64,000 nt of DNA from CAVQJU01 sp963729215 (GCA_963729215.1 CAVSND010000016.1:1-64000), one strand, 5' to 3'. Positions 54,615 through 63,717 are shown, numbered from the stretch's first letter. Made by a program: numbers and translations. Notes: generated by a model from the letters alone, not told the origin.

Positions 54615-55376
54615 TCACCCAATCACCAAATCCACGAGCTCGGTGAGCCGCTTGATGATCGGTATCCCGCGGGCTCTCAGTTCTTCCGCCCGCGGCACCG
54701 CGGCTTCACTTCGGTGCAACAGCACGGCGCGCATCCCGGTCCGCATTGCGCCCTGAATATCCTGGCCGACACTGTCTCCCACCATCACGGCGTCGGCCGG
54801 AGCTGCCCCCAGTTGATCGAGCGCGGCGCGAAAGATGCTCGGGTGCGGTTTCATGTAACCGTGATCGACCGATGACACGCTCGCGGCGATGAACTCGCGC
54901 AGCTCGAAATGAGACTGGAACGAGTCGAGACAGCGGTGTGAATTCGAAATCAGCCCGATGCGAATGCCTGCGCCCGTCAGTTCGCGAAGCACGTCGGGCA
55001 CATCGTCGTACAACTCGAAGTGCTGGTTAGCCGCCCACTCCGCGTAGATCTCGCGGGCGCAGGCGTCGAGACTCGCGTCGCTGCCCGTTCCTCCCATCTG
55101 CTCGATGATGTGCCTCGTATAGGCGACAAAGATCTCGGCGTCGTACGGCGAGCCCTCGGGGTCATCGAGAATGAACGACGCACTCGCCACCGCGTTCGTG
55201 AAGCGCGAGGGATCGACCTCGATATGGTGGCGCTGACAGAACCCGCGATATCCCTCTCCCTGAAACATCGGGCCCGGGTAGATCAACGTGAAATCGACGT
55301 CGAACAGCACAGCTGTCACATGGACCGGCTGGTCGGGCCGGGCGGGCACATCGGGCAGGTCGGGCGTGGAAGGCAC
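54615..55376 (-). CDS. HAD superfamily hydrolase
   Basis: A 253-residue protein, probably from GTG 55376. Motif I is VTAVLFDVDFTLIYPGPMFQ (two aspartates kept, Thr at the third position replaced by Phe-Thr spacing DVDFT). Motif II is IRIGLISNSHRCLDSFQSHF. Motif III is GYMKPHPSIFRAALDQLGAA, and motif IV is ADAVMVGDSVGQDIQGAMRT. The first 20 residues (PSTPDLPDVPARPDQPVH) are Pro/Asp-rich and derive from a GGGCAGGTCGGGC-type repeat, so the real start may be further in. It forms the third gene of the M16 peptidase operon. Confidence 0.8.
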   Translation of the reverse strand: MPSTPDLPDVPARPDQPVHVTAVLFDVDFTLIYPGPMFQGEGYRGFCQRHHIEVDPSRFTNAVASASFILDDPEGSPYDAEIFVAYTRHIIEQMGGTGSDASLDACAREIYAEWAANQHFELYDDVPDVLRELTGAGIRIGLISNSHRCLDSFQSHFELREFIAASVSSVDHGYMKPHPSIFRAALDQLGAAPADAVMVGDSVGQDIQGAMRTGMRAVLLHRSEAAVPRAEELRARGIPIIKRLTELVDLVIG

Positions 55377-55383
55377 GGACTAA

Positions 55384-56688
55384 TCAGCCTTCCGCGTACG
55401 GCCCCGCGATGACGACGGTCGCCTTCCCGGGATCGAGGAACCGGCGGGCGACTGCGTTCGCCTCGTCGAGCGTGACACCCTGCAGCAGGCCCGGCAGGCG
55501 AACGTCGTAGTCCAGCCCCAGTTCGTACAACGCGGCGTTCTGAAGAAAATTTGCGATGCTCGAGTTGGTCTCGAGCGCCCGAGGCATCGCATGAATCAGG
55601 AACCGCCGCGAATCGTCGAGCTCCGGCTGTGTCAGGCCGTCATGAACGAGCCGCTTCAACTCCTCATCGATGGAAGCGACCGCGCGGTCGACGTTTTCGG
55701 GGCTGACACCGGCTCGCAGGAGCAGCGGCCCTTCCATGATGTTGGCGTCGAGAGAGCTGTACACGTAGTACGCCATCCCCTGCTTCTCGCGAATCGAGTC
55801 GCCCAGCCGGCCGCTCATCGAATACTGCCCGAAGGCATGATTCATCAGCCAGCAAGCGTAGTACGAGGGATCGGCGCGCGTGATGGTCGTGAACCCGTAC
55901 GCGATGTCGGCCTGCGCCTTGTTCATCATGGGAATGACGACGCGCCGCCTGGAGGCGTGCGGCGCCACCGGATACACGTCAACCGCGCGCGGGGCGGGCG
56001 CCGACCAGTCGCCGAAGACGCGCGCAGCGGTGGCCGCCGCGCGGCTGGCTTCGACGTCTCCCACCACCACGACGGACAGCTCCGAAGGGGCAAAGCTTGC
56101 CGCATGCAGCGCCATCAGGCGTTCGCGGGTCAGCCGTTCGATGACTTCCGGGCTACCCTTGGCCGGAATGCCGTACGGATGTGGCGGCGGATACAGCAGC
56201 CTCATCAGCGCCTCGACGGCGCGCACGGCCGGGTTGTCCTGATCCTGCCGGATCGCCGTCACGACCTCGCCCTTCCGCGTGGCGAGCTCGTCCTCGGGCA
56301 CCGCAGGCGCCCGGACGATGTCGGCGACCAGCGTCATCACGGCGTCGAAATCCTCGGCCAGGCAGGTGCACACCAGCGAGAACAGATGACGCGTGACGCT
56401 CAACCCAATCGAAATGCCGCGGCTGTCCAGCGCTTCGGCGATGTCTTCTGCCGAACGCGGCGCGCTCGACGCCGTCTCGAGGGTCCCTCGATCGACGACC
56501 CTCGACAACAGATTCATCGCCCCCGGCGCATCCGGCGGATCGCACACCGATCCCGCCCGCATGGCCAGGTTGATCGTGACAGCCGGCATGGTCCCCGTCC
56601 GTTTCGCGAGCACGACAACGCCGTTCGGCAGCACAGTGCGGACGGGAGCCAGACCGGAAAACCCGGTGGAAGACGAAATGGGGGCCAT
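55384..56688 (-). CDS. M16 family peptidase-like protein, non-catalytic subunit
   Basis: A 434-residue M16B-fold protein. The position of the zinc motif reads GAMNLLSRVVDRGTLETA, so no HxxEH is present. It keeps the C-terminal substrate-binding pair in SIREKQGMAYYVYSSLDANI (Arg/Tyr). FAPSELSVVVVGDVEASRAA and GLTQPELDDSRRFLIHAMPR are also typical of the family. In pairs of this kind one chain carries the zinc and the other the R/Y motif; the partner is the next gene upstream, three bases away. Confidence 0.88.
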   Translation of the reverse strand: MAPISSSTGFSGLAPVRTVLPNGVVVLAKRTGTMPAVTINLAMRAGSVCDPPDAPGAMNLLSRVVDRGTLETASSAPRSAEDIAEALDSRGISIGLSVTRHLFSLVCTCLAEDFDAVMTLVADIVRAPAVPEDELATRKGEVVTAIRQDQDNPAVRAVEALMRLLYPPPHPYGIPAKGSPEVIERLTRERLMALHAASFAPSELSVVVVGDVEASRAAATAARVFGDWSAPAPRAVDVYPVAPHASRRRVVIPMMNKAQADIAYGFTTITRADPSYYACWLMNHAFGQYSMSGRLGDSIREKQGMAYYVYSSLDANIMEGPLLLRAGVSPENVDRAVASIDEELKRLVHDGLTQPELDDSRRFLIHAMPRALETNSSIANFLQNAALYELGLDYDVRLPGLLQGVTLDEANAVARRFLDPGKATVVIAGPYAEG

Positions 56689-56691
56689 GAG

Positions 56692-57969
56692 CTACGACAC
56701 CTGTTCCGGGTCGAACCATCCGATGGTCCGGTTCGAGGGGAGAAGAACTCTGGCCGCCGCTGCCACCTGGTCGCGCGTCACGGCGGCAATACGCCCGCCC
56801 AGTCCGCCGAACACATCGACGTCCGCGATGGTCTCGAAGTAGCCGAGCTGGTGCGCAATGTTCGTCACGCTGTCGTTGTCGAACACCAGCCGCGCCTTGA
56901 GCTGCGCTTTTGCCTTGGCCAGCTCGGCGTCCGTGATGCCCTCGCGCGCCACGAGATCGAGCTCACGGGTCAGCGCGGCTTCGACGGCGTCGAGCGGCGT
57001 GCCGTCGGTGGCCGTGACTGAAATGATGTACACGAACGGCTCCTCGGTTGGCAGCAGCGAACCGGAGACCGACGATGCGATCCGCTGCTCGACGAGCGCG
57101 CGGTAAAGGCGCGCGCTCCGCTGTGGCGGCGGCAGCCGGAAACTGGACCACAAGTTCAATCCGTACGCGCCGGTCAGCACCGCGTCGAGCACCAGCAGTC
57201 CGTAGAAGCGCTCGTCTGCCACGCCGGGCGCGTGAAAAGCTGCCTTCAGGTAGGCGGTCGTCCCGGGCCGGCGAATCGTCACGCGGCGTTCGCCCGTCTG
57301 TTCCGGTTCGACGGTCCGCTGACGCGGAGGAACTTCTCCGGCTGGAATTCTGCCGAAGTGGTGCTCGACGAGACGGAGCGCGGCATCCGTCTCCACGTCA
57401 CCGACGATGACGAGCGTCGCGTTGTTGGGGATGTAATAGCGCCTGTAATGCCCGTACAGGTCGTCGCGCGTCATGGTCTCGAGGTCGGAGAGCCAGCCGA
57501 TGGTCGGGTGACGGTAAGGATGCGCCTTGAATGCCGTCGCGACGACTTCCTGATCGAGGAACTGATCCGGATCGTTTTCACCGCCGTGCAGCTCCGAGAT
57601 GATCACCGTCCGCTCGGATTCGCAGTCGTCCGGATGATAGAGGCCATTCGCCATGCGTTCGGACTCGATGAACAGCATGCGGTCGAGCGCGTCCTTCGTT
57701 GCCGTCTCGAGATAAGTGGTCTGGTCGATCCACGTGTAGCCGTTCCAGCCTCCGCCGAACTGTTCGATGATGCCTTTGACCTGGTCGCGGGGGATATTCG
57801 TCGTGCCCTTGAAGTTCATGTGCTCGACCCAGTGCGACACGCCGGTCAGCCCGGGCCGCTCGTCCTTCGATCCCACCTTGTACCAGCACCACACCGAGGC
57901 CAGCGGCGCCGCGTGCTCCTCTTGAACGAGGACCTTCAGACCGTTGTCGAGAGTCGCGCGTCGCAGCAT
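56692..57969 (-). CDS. M16 family zinc peptidase, catalytic subunit
   Basis: A 425-residue protein. The ATG at 57969 is chosen because a TATAAT box lies six bases upstream. It reads LRRATLDNGLKVLVQEEHAA, then GLTGVSHWVEHMNFKGTTNI with the inverted zinc motif HWVEH, and SERTVIISELHGGENDPDQF with the third ligand glutamate. IPNNATLVIVGDVETDAALR follows. The C-terminal R/Y pair is not present, complementing the next gene. It is probably a periplasmic or cytoplasmic oligopeptide-degrading heterodimer; no signal peptide is seen with this start. Confidence 0.9.
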   Translation of the reverse strand: MLRRATLDNGLKVLVQEEHAAPLASVWCWYKVGSKDERPGLTGVSHWVEHMNFKGTTNIPRDQVKGIIEQFGGGWNGYTWIDQTTYLETATKDALDRMLFIESERMANGLYHPDDCESERTVIISELHGGENDPDQFLDQEVVATAFKAHPYRHPTIGWLSDLETMTRDDLYGHYRRYYIPNNATLVIVGDVETDAALRLVEHHFGRIPAGEVPPRQRTVEPEQTGERRVTIRRPGTTAYLKAAFHAPGVADERFYGLLVLDAVLTGAYGLNLWSSFRLPPPQRSARLYRALVEQRIASSVSGSLLPTEEPFVYIISVTATDGTPLDAVEAALTRELDLVAREGITDAELAKAKAQLKARLVFDNDSVTNIAHQLGYFETIADVDVFGGLGGRIAAVTRDQVAAAARVLLPSNRTIGWFDPEQVS

Positions 57970-57975
57970 CGGATC

Positions 57976-57983
57976 ATTATAAA
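57976..57983. promoter_or_regulatory. Overlapping divergent -10 boxes (M16 peptidase and ileS)
   Basis: ATTATAAA reads as TATAAT on the minus strand (57981-57976), six bases before the M16 ATG, and as TATAAA on the plus strand (57978-57983), 14 bases before the ileS ATG with GAGGG between. The single AT-rich core could serve both directions. Confidence 0.5.
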
Positions 57984-57997
57984 ATCGAGGGATACCC

Positions 57998-60817
57998 ATG
58001 CCCGAGTGGAAAAACACCGTCAACCTGCCGCGTACCGAGTTTCCGATGAAGGCCGGCCTGCAGACGAGCGAGCCAGACACGCTCGCGCGCTGGGCCGCCC
58101 AGGACCTGTACGGGCAGATTCGCGCGCGTCGCAAGGGCGCGCCGAAGTTCGTGCTGCACGACGGCCCGCCGTACGCCAACGGCAACATCCACATGGGGAC
58201 GGCGATGAACAAGATCCTCAAGGATGTCGTCGTCAAATCGCGCTCGATGGCCGGGTACGACGCGCCCTACGTCGTGGGCTACGACTGCCATGGCCTGCCG
58301 ATCGAGCTCAAGGTCGATCGCGAGCTCGGACCGAAGAAACGGGACATGTCGATCGCCGACTTCTGTCGCGCGTGCCGCGCGTACGCCGAACGATTCATCG
58401 GCGCGATGTCGGAGCAGTTTCAGCGGCTGGGAATTCTCGGCACGTGGGACCAGCCGTACTTGACGATGGACTTCCGGTACCAGGCGGCGATCGCGCGCGC
58501 GTTCGGCAAATTCGTCGGTCAGGGGCTGGTCACCAAGCGCAAGAAGCCCGTGCACTGGTGCATCCACTGCCGTACGGCGCTCGCCGAAGCGGAGATCGAG
58601 TACGAGGATCACTCATCGCCGTCGATCTACGTCGAGTTCCCGCTCGCCCCGGCGAGCGCCGGCGAGCTCGGCGCGCGTGTGCCTGCCCTTGCCGGGCGCG
58701 ACGTCTCCGTCCTGATCTGGACGACGACACCCTGGACGATTCCGTCGAATCTGGCGGTCGCGTTTCATCCGGACTTCGATTACGCAGCGTATGACGTGGA
58801 CGGCCGCGCGGTGCTGCTCGCGGAGCCGCTCGCGCCGGCGGTCGCCCTGGTCGTCGGCCGGCAGCTCGACTCGCCCATCGCGCGGATGAAGGGCGCGCAG
58901 CTGGAAGGCATCCGGTTCCGCCACCCGCTCTACGAGCGCGACTCGGTCGGCGTGCTCGCCGGATACGTCACGCTCGATGCCGGCACCGGCGCTGTTCACA
59001 CGGCGCCGGGCCACGGCGCGGACGATTTCCTCACCGGCCTGAAGTACGGCCTCGAGATCTATGCGCCCGTCGGGCCCGGCGGGCACTTCGACGAGACGGT
59101 CGGTCTGTTTGCGGGGCAGCGCGTGTTCGACGCCAATCCGCACGTCGAGGACGCGCTCAAGCAGCGAGGCCGCCTGTGGCACCGGGCCGCGTTCGCCCAC
59201 CAGTACCCGCACTGCTGGCGCTGCCACAACCCGGTGATCTTCCTGGCGACCGCCCAGTGGTTCATCCAGATGGACAACGTCCGGCTCGAGCCGGGCTCGG
59301 CCGAAGGCTCCGGGCAGACGCTCCGAGCCGCGGCGCTCGCCGCGATCGATCGTGACGTGCAGTGGATTCCGTCCTGGGGCCACGACCGCATCTACAACAT
59401 GGTCGCGAACCGGCCGGACTGGTGCGTCTCTCGCCAGCGCGCCTGGGGCGTGCCGATTCCGGCCGTGGATTGCACGAAGTGCCGCGAGCCGCACATCACG
59501 ACGGAGCTCGTCGAGCGCGCGGCTTCGGTGTTCGAGAAGTACGGCGCCGACGCCTGGTACGAGCGCCCGATCGAGGAATTCATCCCGCCGGGCCTGACGT
59601 GCCTCAAGTGCGGAAACACGACGTTCGAGCGCGAGATGAACATTCTCGACGTGTGGTTCGATTCCGGGTCGAGCCACGAGGCGGTGTTGTCCGTCAGGCC
59701 GGAGCTCACGTGGCCGGCCGACACCTACCTCGAAGGGAACGATCAGCATCGCGGCTGGTTCCAGAGCTCCCTGCTCGTCGGCCTTGGCACGCGGGGACGT
59801 CCGCCATTCAAGGACGTCGTGACGCACGGCTTCATCGTGGCCGAGGACGGAAAGAAGATGTCCAAGTCGCTCGGCAATTCGATCGAGCCGGAGGACGTCA
59901 TCAAACAGAGCGGCGCAGACATCATCCGGCTGTGGGTGGCGATGAGCGATTACACGCAGGAAGTGCGCCTCAGCAAGGAAATCCTCGCGCGCGTCGTCGA
60001 GGCGTACCGGAAGGTGAGGAACACGCTCCGCATTCTGACGGCGAACCTCTACGATTTCGACCCCGCCACCGACTGCACGCCGGCGGACCGGATGCTGGAG
60101 ATCGATAGGTACATCCTGGCCCGATACGCGGATGTGGCCCAAAAGACGCTTCGCGCGTACGAGGCGTACGATTACCAGACGATCTCGCAGGCCATCAACA
60201 CGTTTACGACGATGGACCTGAGTGCCTTTTACGTGGATGTCACGAAGGACCGGATGTACACGTTCGCGGCAGGCTCGGTCGACCGCCGCGCGGGCCAGAC
60301 CGCGATGTACATCATCGCCGACGGCCTGACGCGTCTCGTGGCGCCGATCCTGTCGTTCAGCGCCGACGAGCTGTGGCGCTACCTGCCCGGGAAGCGCGAG
60401 GACTCGGTGCACATGGCGGAGTTTCCTTCCGCGGCGGCGCTCGAGGCGCTGGCGGACCGCGAGCTCGTAGACCGCTGGTCGCGCCTCATCGCCGTGCGCG
60501 AACACGTGCTCGCCGAAATCGAGCCGCTTCGCAAGGACAAGCGAATCGGCAGCTCGCTGCAGGCCAAGGTCATTCTGACCGCGGCCGCGGACGAGCTCGC
60601 GTTCCTCGAGGCCCACGCCCGGGAACTGCCGGCGCTCTTCATCGTGTCGGAGGTCGAGCTTCGGTCGGCCGGGCCGGCGCCCGCGCAGCTGACCGTGACC
60701 ATCGAGCGCGCCGGCGGCGTCAAATGCGAACGCTGCTGGCGGTATGTGGCGGAAGTATCGACGGATCCGGCGCTCGCGGGTCTATGCGATCGCTGCCAGG
60801 GGGCACTGGCCGCGTGA
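57998..60817 (+). CDS. ileS: Isoleucyl-tRNA synthetase
   Basis: Charges tRNA-Ile. The 939-residue enzyme has VLHDGPPYANGNIHMGTAMN (HIGH variant with Met), the CP1 editing domain region VLIWTTTPWTIPSNLAVAFH and HTAPGHGADDFLTGLKYGLE, NILDVWFDSGSSHEAVL, GNDQHRGWFQSSLLVG and the KMSKS loop VAEDGKKMSKSLGNSIEPED. The C-terminal zinc finger has VKCERCWRYV and LCDRCQGALAA. This bacterial type 1 layout is complete. The stop overlaps lspA (GTGA). Confidence 0.97.
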   Translation: MPEWKNTVNLPRTEFPMKAGLQTSEPDTLARWAAQDLYGQIRARRKGAPKFVLHDGPPYANGNIHMGTAMNKILKDVVVKSRSMAGYDAPYVVGYDCHGLPIELKVDRELGPKKRDMSIADFCRACRAYAERFIGAMSEQFQRLGILGTWDQPYLTMDFRYQAAIARAFGKFVGQGLVTKRKKPVHWCIHCRTALAEAEIEYEDHSSPSIYVEFPLAPASAGELGARVPALAGRDVSVLIWTTTPWTIPSNLAVAFHPDFDYAAYDVDGRAVLLAEPLAPAVALVVGRQLDSPIARMKGAQLEGIRFRHPLYERDSVGVLAGYVTLDAGTGAVHTAPGHGADDFLTGLKYGLEIYAPVGPGGHFDETVGLFAGQRVFDANPHVEDALKQRGRLWHRAAFAHQYPHCWRCHNPVIFLATAQWFIQMDNVRLEPGSAEGSGQTLRAAALAAIDRDVQWIPSWGHDRIYNMVANRPDWCVSRQRAWGVPIPAVDCTKCREPHITTELVERAASVFEKYGADAWYERPIEEFIPPGLTCLKCGNTTFEREMNILDVWFDSGSSHEAVLSVRPELTWPADTYLEGNDQHRGWFQSSLLVGLGTRGRPPFKDVVTHGFIVAEDGKKMSKSLGNSIEPEDVIKQSGADIIRLWVAMSDYTQEVRLSKEILARVVEAYRKVRNTLRILTANLYDFDPATDCTPADRMLEIDRYILARYADVAQKTLRAYEAYDYQTISQAINTFTTMDLSAFYVDVTKDRMYTFAAGSVDRRAGQTAMYIIADGLTRLVAPILSFSADELWRYLPGKREDSVHMAEFPSAAALEALADRELVDRWSRLIAVREHVLAEIEPLRKDKRIGSSLQAKVILTAAADELAFLEAHARELPALFIVSEVELRSAGPAPAQLTVTIERAGGVKCERCWRYVAEVSTDPALAGLCDRCQGALAA

Positions 60818-61350
60818 CAACACCCGCCGTCGAGGAAACCGTCATCCCGCCGTCTGTCGCGGCGCCCCGTCGCATCGAACTCTGGCTGCCGGTGGCCATC
60901 GTCGTGCTGGATCAGCTCACCAAGGCCTTGGTACGGTCCCTGGTGCCGCTGGGCTCGAGCGTGGAAGTTGTGCCGGGGCTCATGAACTTCACGCACGTGA
61001 GGAACACCGGCGCGGCGTTCGGGTTTCTGAACGCGGCCGACTTTCCCCTCAAGACGATCGTCATCCCGGCCATCGGGCTCGGTGCCATTGTCTGGGTGGC
61101 GGTGTATGCCGCCGGGCTTGCGCGCAGTCAGTGGCTCGCGCGCCTCGGCCTCGCGCTGATCATGGGCGGAGCCGCCGGCAACCTGCTGGATCGCGTCATC
61201 GTCGGGTCCGTCGTGGATTTCGTGGATGTGTACTGGCGGACTCATCACTTCTGGGCGTTCAACGTCGCCGACTCCGCCATATCGGTTGGCGTCGCCATCA
61301 TGATTCTCGATATGCTCGGAGTGCGCGCGCATGTATCCAAGACTGTTTGA
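60814..61350 (+). CDS. lspA: Lipoprotein signal peptidase
   Basis: Cleaves the signal peptide of diacylated prolipoproteins in the inner membrane. GTG 60814 overlaps the ileS stop. The 178-residue protein has four hydrophobic helices and the conserved blocks IVVLDQLTKALV, MNFTHVRNTGAAFGFLN, GGAAGNLLDRVIVGSVVDFV and FNVADSAISVGVAI, in which NLLDR and NVADS give the catalytic aspartates. It overlaps lgt by 20 bp, so the two lipoprotein-processing enzymes are made together. Confidence 0.95.
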   Translation: MTTPAVEETVIPPSVAAPRRIELWLPVAIVVLDQLTKALVRSLVPLGSSVEVVPGLMNFTHVRNTGAAFGFLNAADFPLKTIVIPAIGLGAIVWVAVYAAGLARSQWLARLGLALIMGGAAGNLLDRVIVGSVVDFVDVYWRTHHFWAFNVADSAISVGVAIMILDMLGVRAHVSKTV

Positions 61351-62158
61351 ACTGCCCTGGTCGATTCCGCGGTTCGGTCCCATCACGGTCTACACGTACG
61401 GCGTTCTGCTGGCCGCGGCCTACCTGCTGGGCCTGCAGCTCGCGATGGTTCGGGCTCGCAAGCGCAGTCTCGACGCCACGCGCGTCATGGATCTCGGCAT
61501 CTACATCATCATCAGCGCCCTCGTCGGAGCGAAGCTGCTGCTGCTCGTGACCGACTTTCAGACGTTCAGGAGCAACCCGGCGGAGCTGCTCAGCCTGGCG
61601 CGGTCGGGCGGCGTGTTCTACGGCGGCCTGATTCTGGCGGTCGTGGTGGCGCTCATCTACATCCGGCGCATCGGCCTGCCACTGTGGACGACGTGCGACG
61701 TGTTCGCACCGGGGATCGCGCTCGGACACGTCATCGGCCGTTTCGGCTGTTTCTTTGCCGGCTGCTGCTGGGGTAAGCCGACGACGCTGCCGTGGGGGAT
61801 CACCTTCACGGATCCGTTCGCGGCTGCCAACGTGGGAACGCCGCTCAACCAGTCGCTGCACCCGACGCAGCTTTACGAGGCCGGCGCCGAGTTCCTGATC
61901 CTGGCGCTGCTCCTCGGCACCGAGAACAAGGGCAAGCCGTTCGCGGGGCGGACGTTCTGGCTGTACATGCTGCTGTACGCCGTGTCGCGCTTCATCATCG
62001 AGTTCTTTCGCGACGATCCGCGGGGCATGGTCGGCGTGCTGTCGACCTCGCAGTTCATCTCCGTCATCCTGGCGCCTCTGGCTGTGATCATGCTGGTGTA
62101 TCTGGCGCGGCACGCGGCCCCGGCGCCCCGCCAGAGCTCGCGCAAGAAGGCGGCGTGA
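61331..62158 (+). CDS. lgt: Phosphatidylglycerol-prolipoprotein diacylglyceryl transferase
   Basis: Adds diacylglycerol to the lipobox cysteine, the step before LspA. The 275-residue polytopic protein has GPITVYTYGVLLAAAYLLGL, RSGGVFYGGLILAVVVALIY, the signature GHVIGRFGCFFAGCCWGKPT and LHPTQLYEAGAEFLILALLL. DDPRGMVGVLSTSQFISVIL near the end is also conserved. It lies between lspA and rluD with overlaps on both sides (GTGA at 62155). Confidence 0.95.
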   Translation: MYPRLFELPWSIPRFGPITVYTYGVLLAAAYLLGLQLAMVRARKRSLDATRVMDLGIYIIISALVGAKLLLLVTDFQTFRSNPAELLSLARSGGVFYGGLILAVVVALIYIRRIGLPLWTTCDVFAPGIALGHVIGRFGCFFAGCCWGKPTTLPWGITFTDPFAAANVGTPLNQSLHPTQLYEAGAEFLILALLLGTENKGKPFAGRTFWLYMLLYAVSRFIIEFFRDDPRGMVGVLSTSQFISVILAPLAVIMLVYLARHAAPAPRQSSRKKAA

Positions 62159-63105
62159 ACGCGACGTTCGCGGTGCCTACGGAAAGCACGGGCGCCCGGC
62201 TCGACGTCTTCCTTGTCTCTGTCCTCGCGGGCCAGTCGCGATCCCATATTCAACGCCTCATCAAGGACGGGCACGTGCGCGTGGACGGGCACGAGGCAAA
62301 GCCGAACCTGTCGGTGAAGGCCGGCCAGGCCATCGCCGTCGAGATTCCCGATCCGATCGATCCGGCGCCGCTTGCGGAAGCCCTGCCGCTGCCGATCCTC
62401 TACCAGGATCGCGATTTGATCGTCGTGGACAAACCGGCGGGCATGGTCGTGCATCCGGCCGCCGGCCACGCGAGCGGCACGCTCGTCAATGCGCTGCTGC
62501 ACCACGTGGACGATCTGAGCGGCATCGGCGGCGAGCGCCGGCCGGGCATCGTCCACCGGCTGGATCGCGGGACGTCTGGGCTGATGGTCGTCGCGAAGCA
62601 CGACTCCGCGCACGAGCATCTCGCGAGCCAGTTTCACGACCGGGAAGTCGAAAAGGAGTACGTGGCGCTCGTGTGGGGCGAAGTGCAGGCCGGGCGGCGC
62701 ATCGACGCGCCTATCGGACGCGACCCCGTCAACCGCAAGAAGATGTCGGCACGCTCGCGGCGCAGCCGCGAGGCCGTCACTCGCATCGTGCGCGCGCGAA
62801 AGCTCGGGCCGGCGCTGACGCTCGTTCACGTGGCCATTCAAACCGGCCGCACCCACCAGATCCGCGTTCACCTGAGCGCGATCGGACACCCGGTCGTCGG
62901 CGATGCCGTGTACGGCGGCGTGCGGCGCCGCGTGCCAGGCGACCTGCGGGCGGTCACCCATCTGGAACGACCGTTTCTCCACGCGGCGCGTCTGGCCTTC
63001 AACCATCCGGTGGACGGCCGGCGAATGGAATTTCACAGCGAGCTGCCCGCCGACCTCCAGCGCGTCCTCGACGAGATCGAGGAACAACGCGATGTGCAGA
63101 CGTAG
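62155..63105 (+). CDS. rluD: Ribosomal large-subunit pseudouridine synthase (RluD type)
   Basis: GTG 62155 overlaps the lgt stop. An N-terminal S4 domain (GARLDVFLVSVLAGQSRSHI, RLIKDGHVRVDGHEAKPNLS) precedes the catalytic domain with YQDRDLIVVDKPAGMVVHPA, the catalytic Asp in PGIVHRLDRGTSGLMVVAKH, and GRTHQIRVHLSAIGHPVVGD. 316 residues. It probably modifies 23S rRNA uridines in the 1911-1917 loop by analogy with RluD. Confidence 0.93.
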   Translation: MNATFAVPTESTGARLDVFLVSVLAGQSRSHIQRLIKDGHVRVDGHEAKPNLSVKAGQAIAVEIPDPIDPAPLAEALPLPILYQDRDLIVVDKPAGMVVHPAAGHASGTLVNALLHHVDDLSGIGGERRPGIVHRLDRGTSGLMVVAKHDSAHEHLASQFHDREVEKEYVALVWGEVQAGRRIDAPIGRDPVNRKKMSARSRRSREAVTRIVRARKLGPALTLVHVAIQTGRTHQIRVHLSAIGHPVVGDAVYGGVRRRVPGDLRAVTHLERPFLHAARLAFNHPVDGRRMEFHSELPADLQRVLDEIEEQRDVQT

Positions 63106-63148
63106 CGGTTGCCTTTAGACGGCCGGCGAGAAGAGCGAGAAAACAAGA

Positions 63149-63652
63149 ATGGCGATTGTCTACAAGGGACGAGTGTTCTCTCTCGAAGTGGAAACCGCCC
63201 GGTTCCCGAACGGAACCGAGCACAAGGTGGAAATCGTTCGCCACGCCCCCTGCGTGGTACTGGTCCCGATCCAGGACGACGGTCGCGTCGTCCTCATCAG
63301 ACAGTACCGCCCGAGCGTGAAGCGCGATCTCTGGGAATTGCCTGCCGGCAGCATCGATCCCGGGGAATCGCCGGACGCGGCGGCGGCGCGTGAGTGCGAG
63401 GAAGAGATCGGACTCGCGCCCCACCGCCTCGAGCGGCTGGCCAGTCTGTTTCCGGCGCCTGGCTACTGCGACGAGGAGATGATCTTCTACCGCGCGACGG
63501 AGCTGCGCGCGCCGTCTCCCGGGTCGTCGCATAAGCCGGACGACGACGAAGACATCCAGGTGAATCCCGTCACCCTGACTGAAGCCAGGCAGATGGTCGC
63601 TCGCAGGGACATCGTTGATTTGAAGACGGCGTACGCGCTGACGCTCGTCTGA
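63149..63652 (+). CDS. Nudix hydrolase (ADP-ribose pyrophosphatase type)
   Basis: A 167-residue protein with the full Nudix box GSIDPGESPDAAAARECEEE followed by IG (GX5EX7REUXEEXG). VVLIRQYRPSVKRDLWELPA before it is the ADP-ribose pyrophosphatase style, and LFPAPGYCDEEMIFYRATEL follows. The substrate is probably ADP-ribose or a similar NDP-X. It converges with lon, and a strong hairpin separates them. Confidence 0.92.
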   Translation: MAIVYKGRVFSLEVETARFPNGTEHKVEIVRHAPCVVLVPIQDDGRVVLIRQYRPSVKRDLWELPAGSIDPGESPDAAAARECEEEIGLAPHRLERLASLFPAPGYCDEEMIFYRATELRAPSPGSSHKPDDDEDIQVNPVTLTEARQMVARRDIVDLKTAYALTLV

Positions 63653-63679
63653 CCGGACCGCACGGCCGGAAGGGATTGA

Positions 63680-63717
63680 GACGCGGTCCGGCGACCGGTT
63701 CGATACCGGACCGCGTC
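63680..63717. terminator. Perfect 12-bp hairpin between Nudix and lon genes
   Basis: GACGCGGTCCGG (63680-63691) and CCGGACCGCGTC (63706-63717) pair perfectly around a 14-nt loop. It lies between convergent genes, so it could end transcription from both sides. No T-tract follows. A GC-rich extragenic repeat is the alternative. Confidence 0.55.

Noticed and set aside
58613..60616. A 667-codon open frame antisense to ileS, and similar long minus frames such as 47424-48992 opposite the aspartase gene
   Set aside because: Long open antisense frames are expected in GC-rich genes with G/C at third positions; the products are Arg/Asp/Val-rich and match no family, while the sense genes are unmistakable.
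63680..63717. tRNA-like T-loop (GGTTCGATACC)
   Set aside because: The bases sit in the loop of a perfect 12-bp hairpin; no acceptor, D or anticodon arms can be folded around them.
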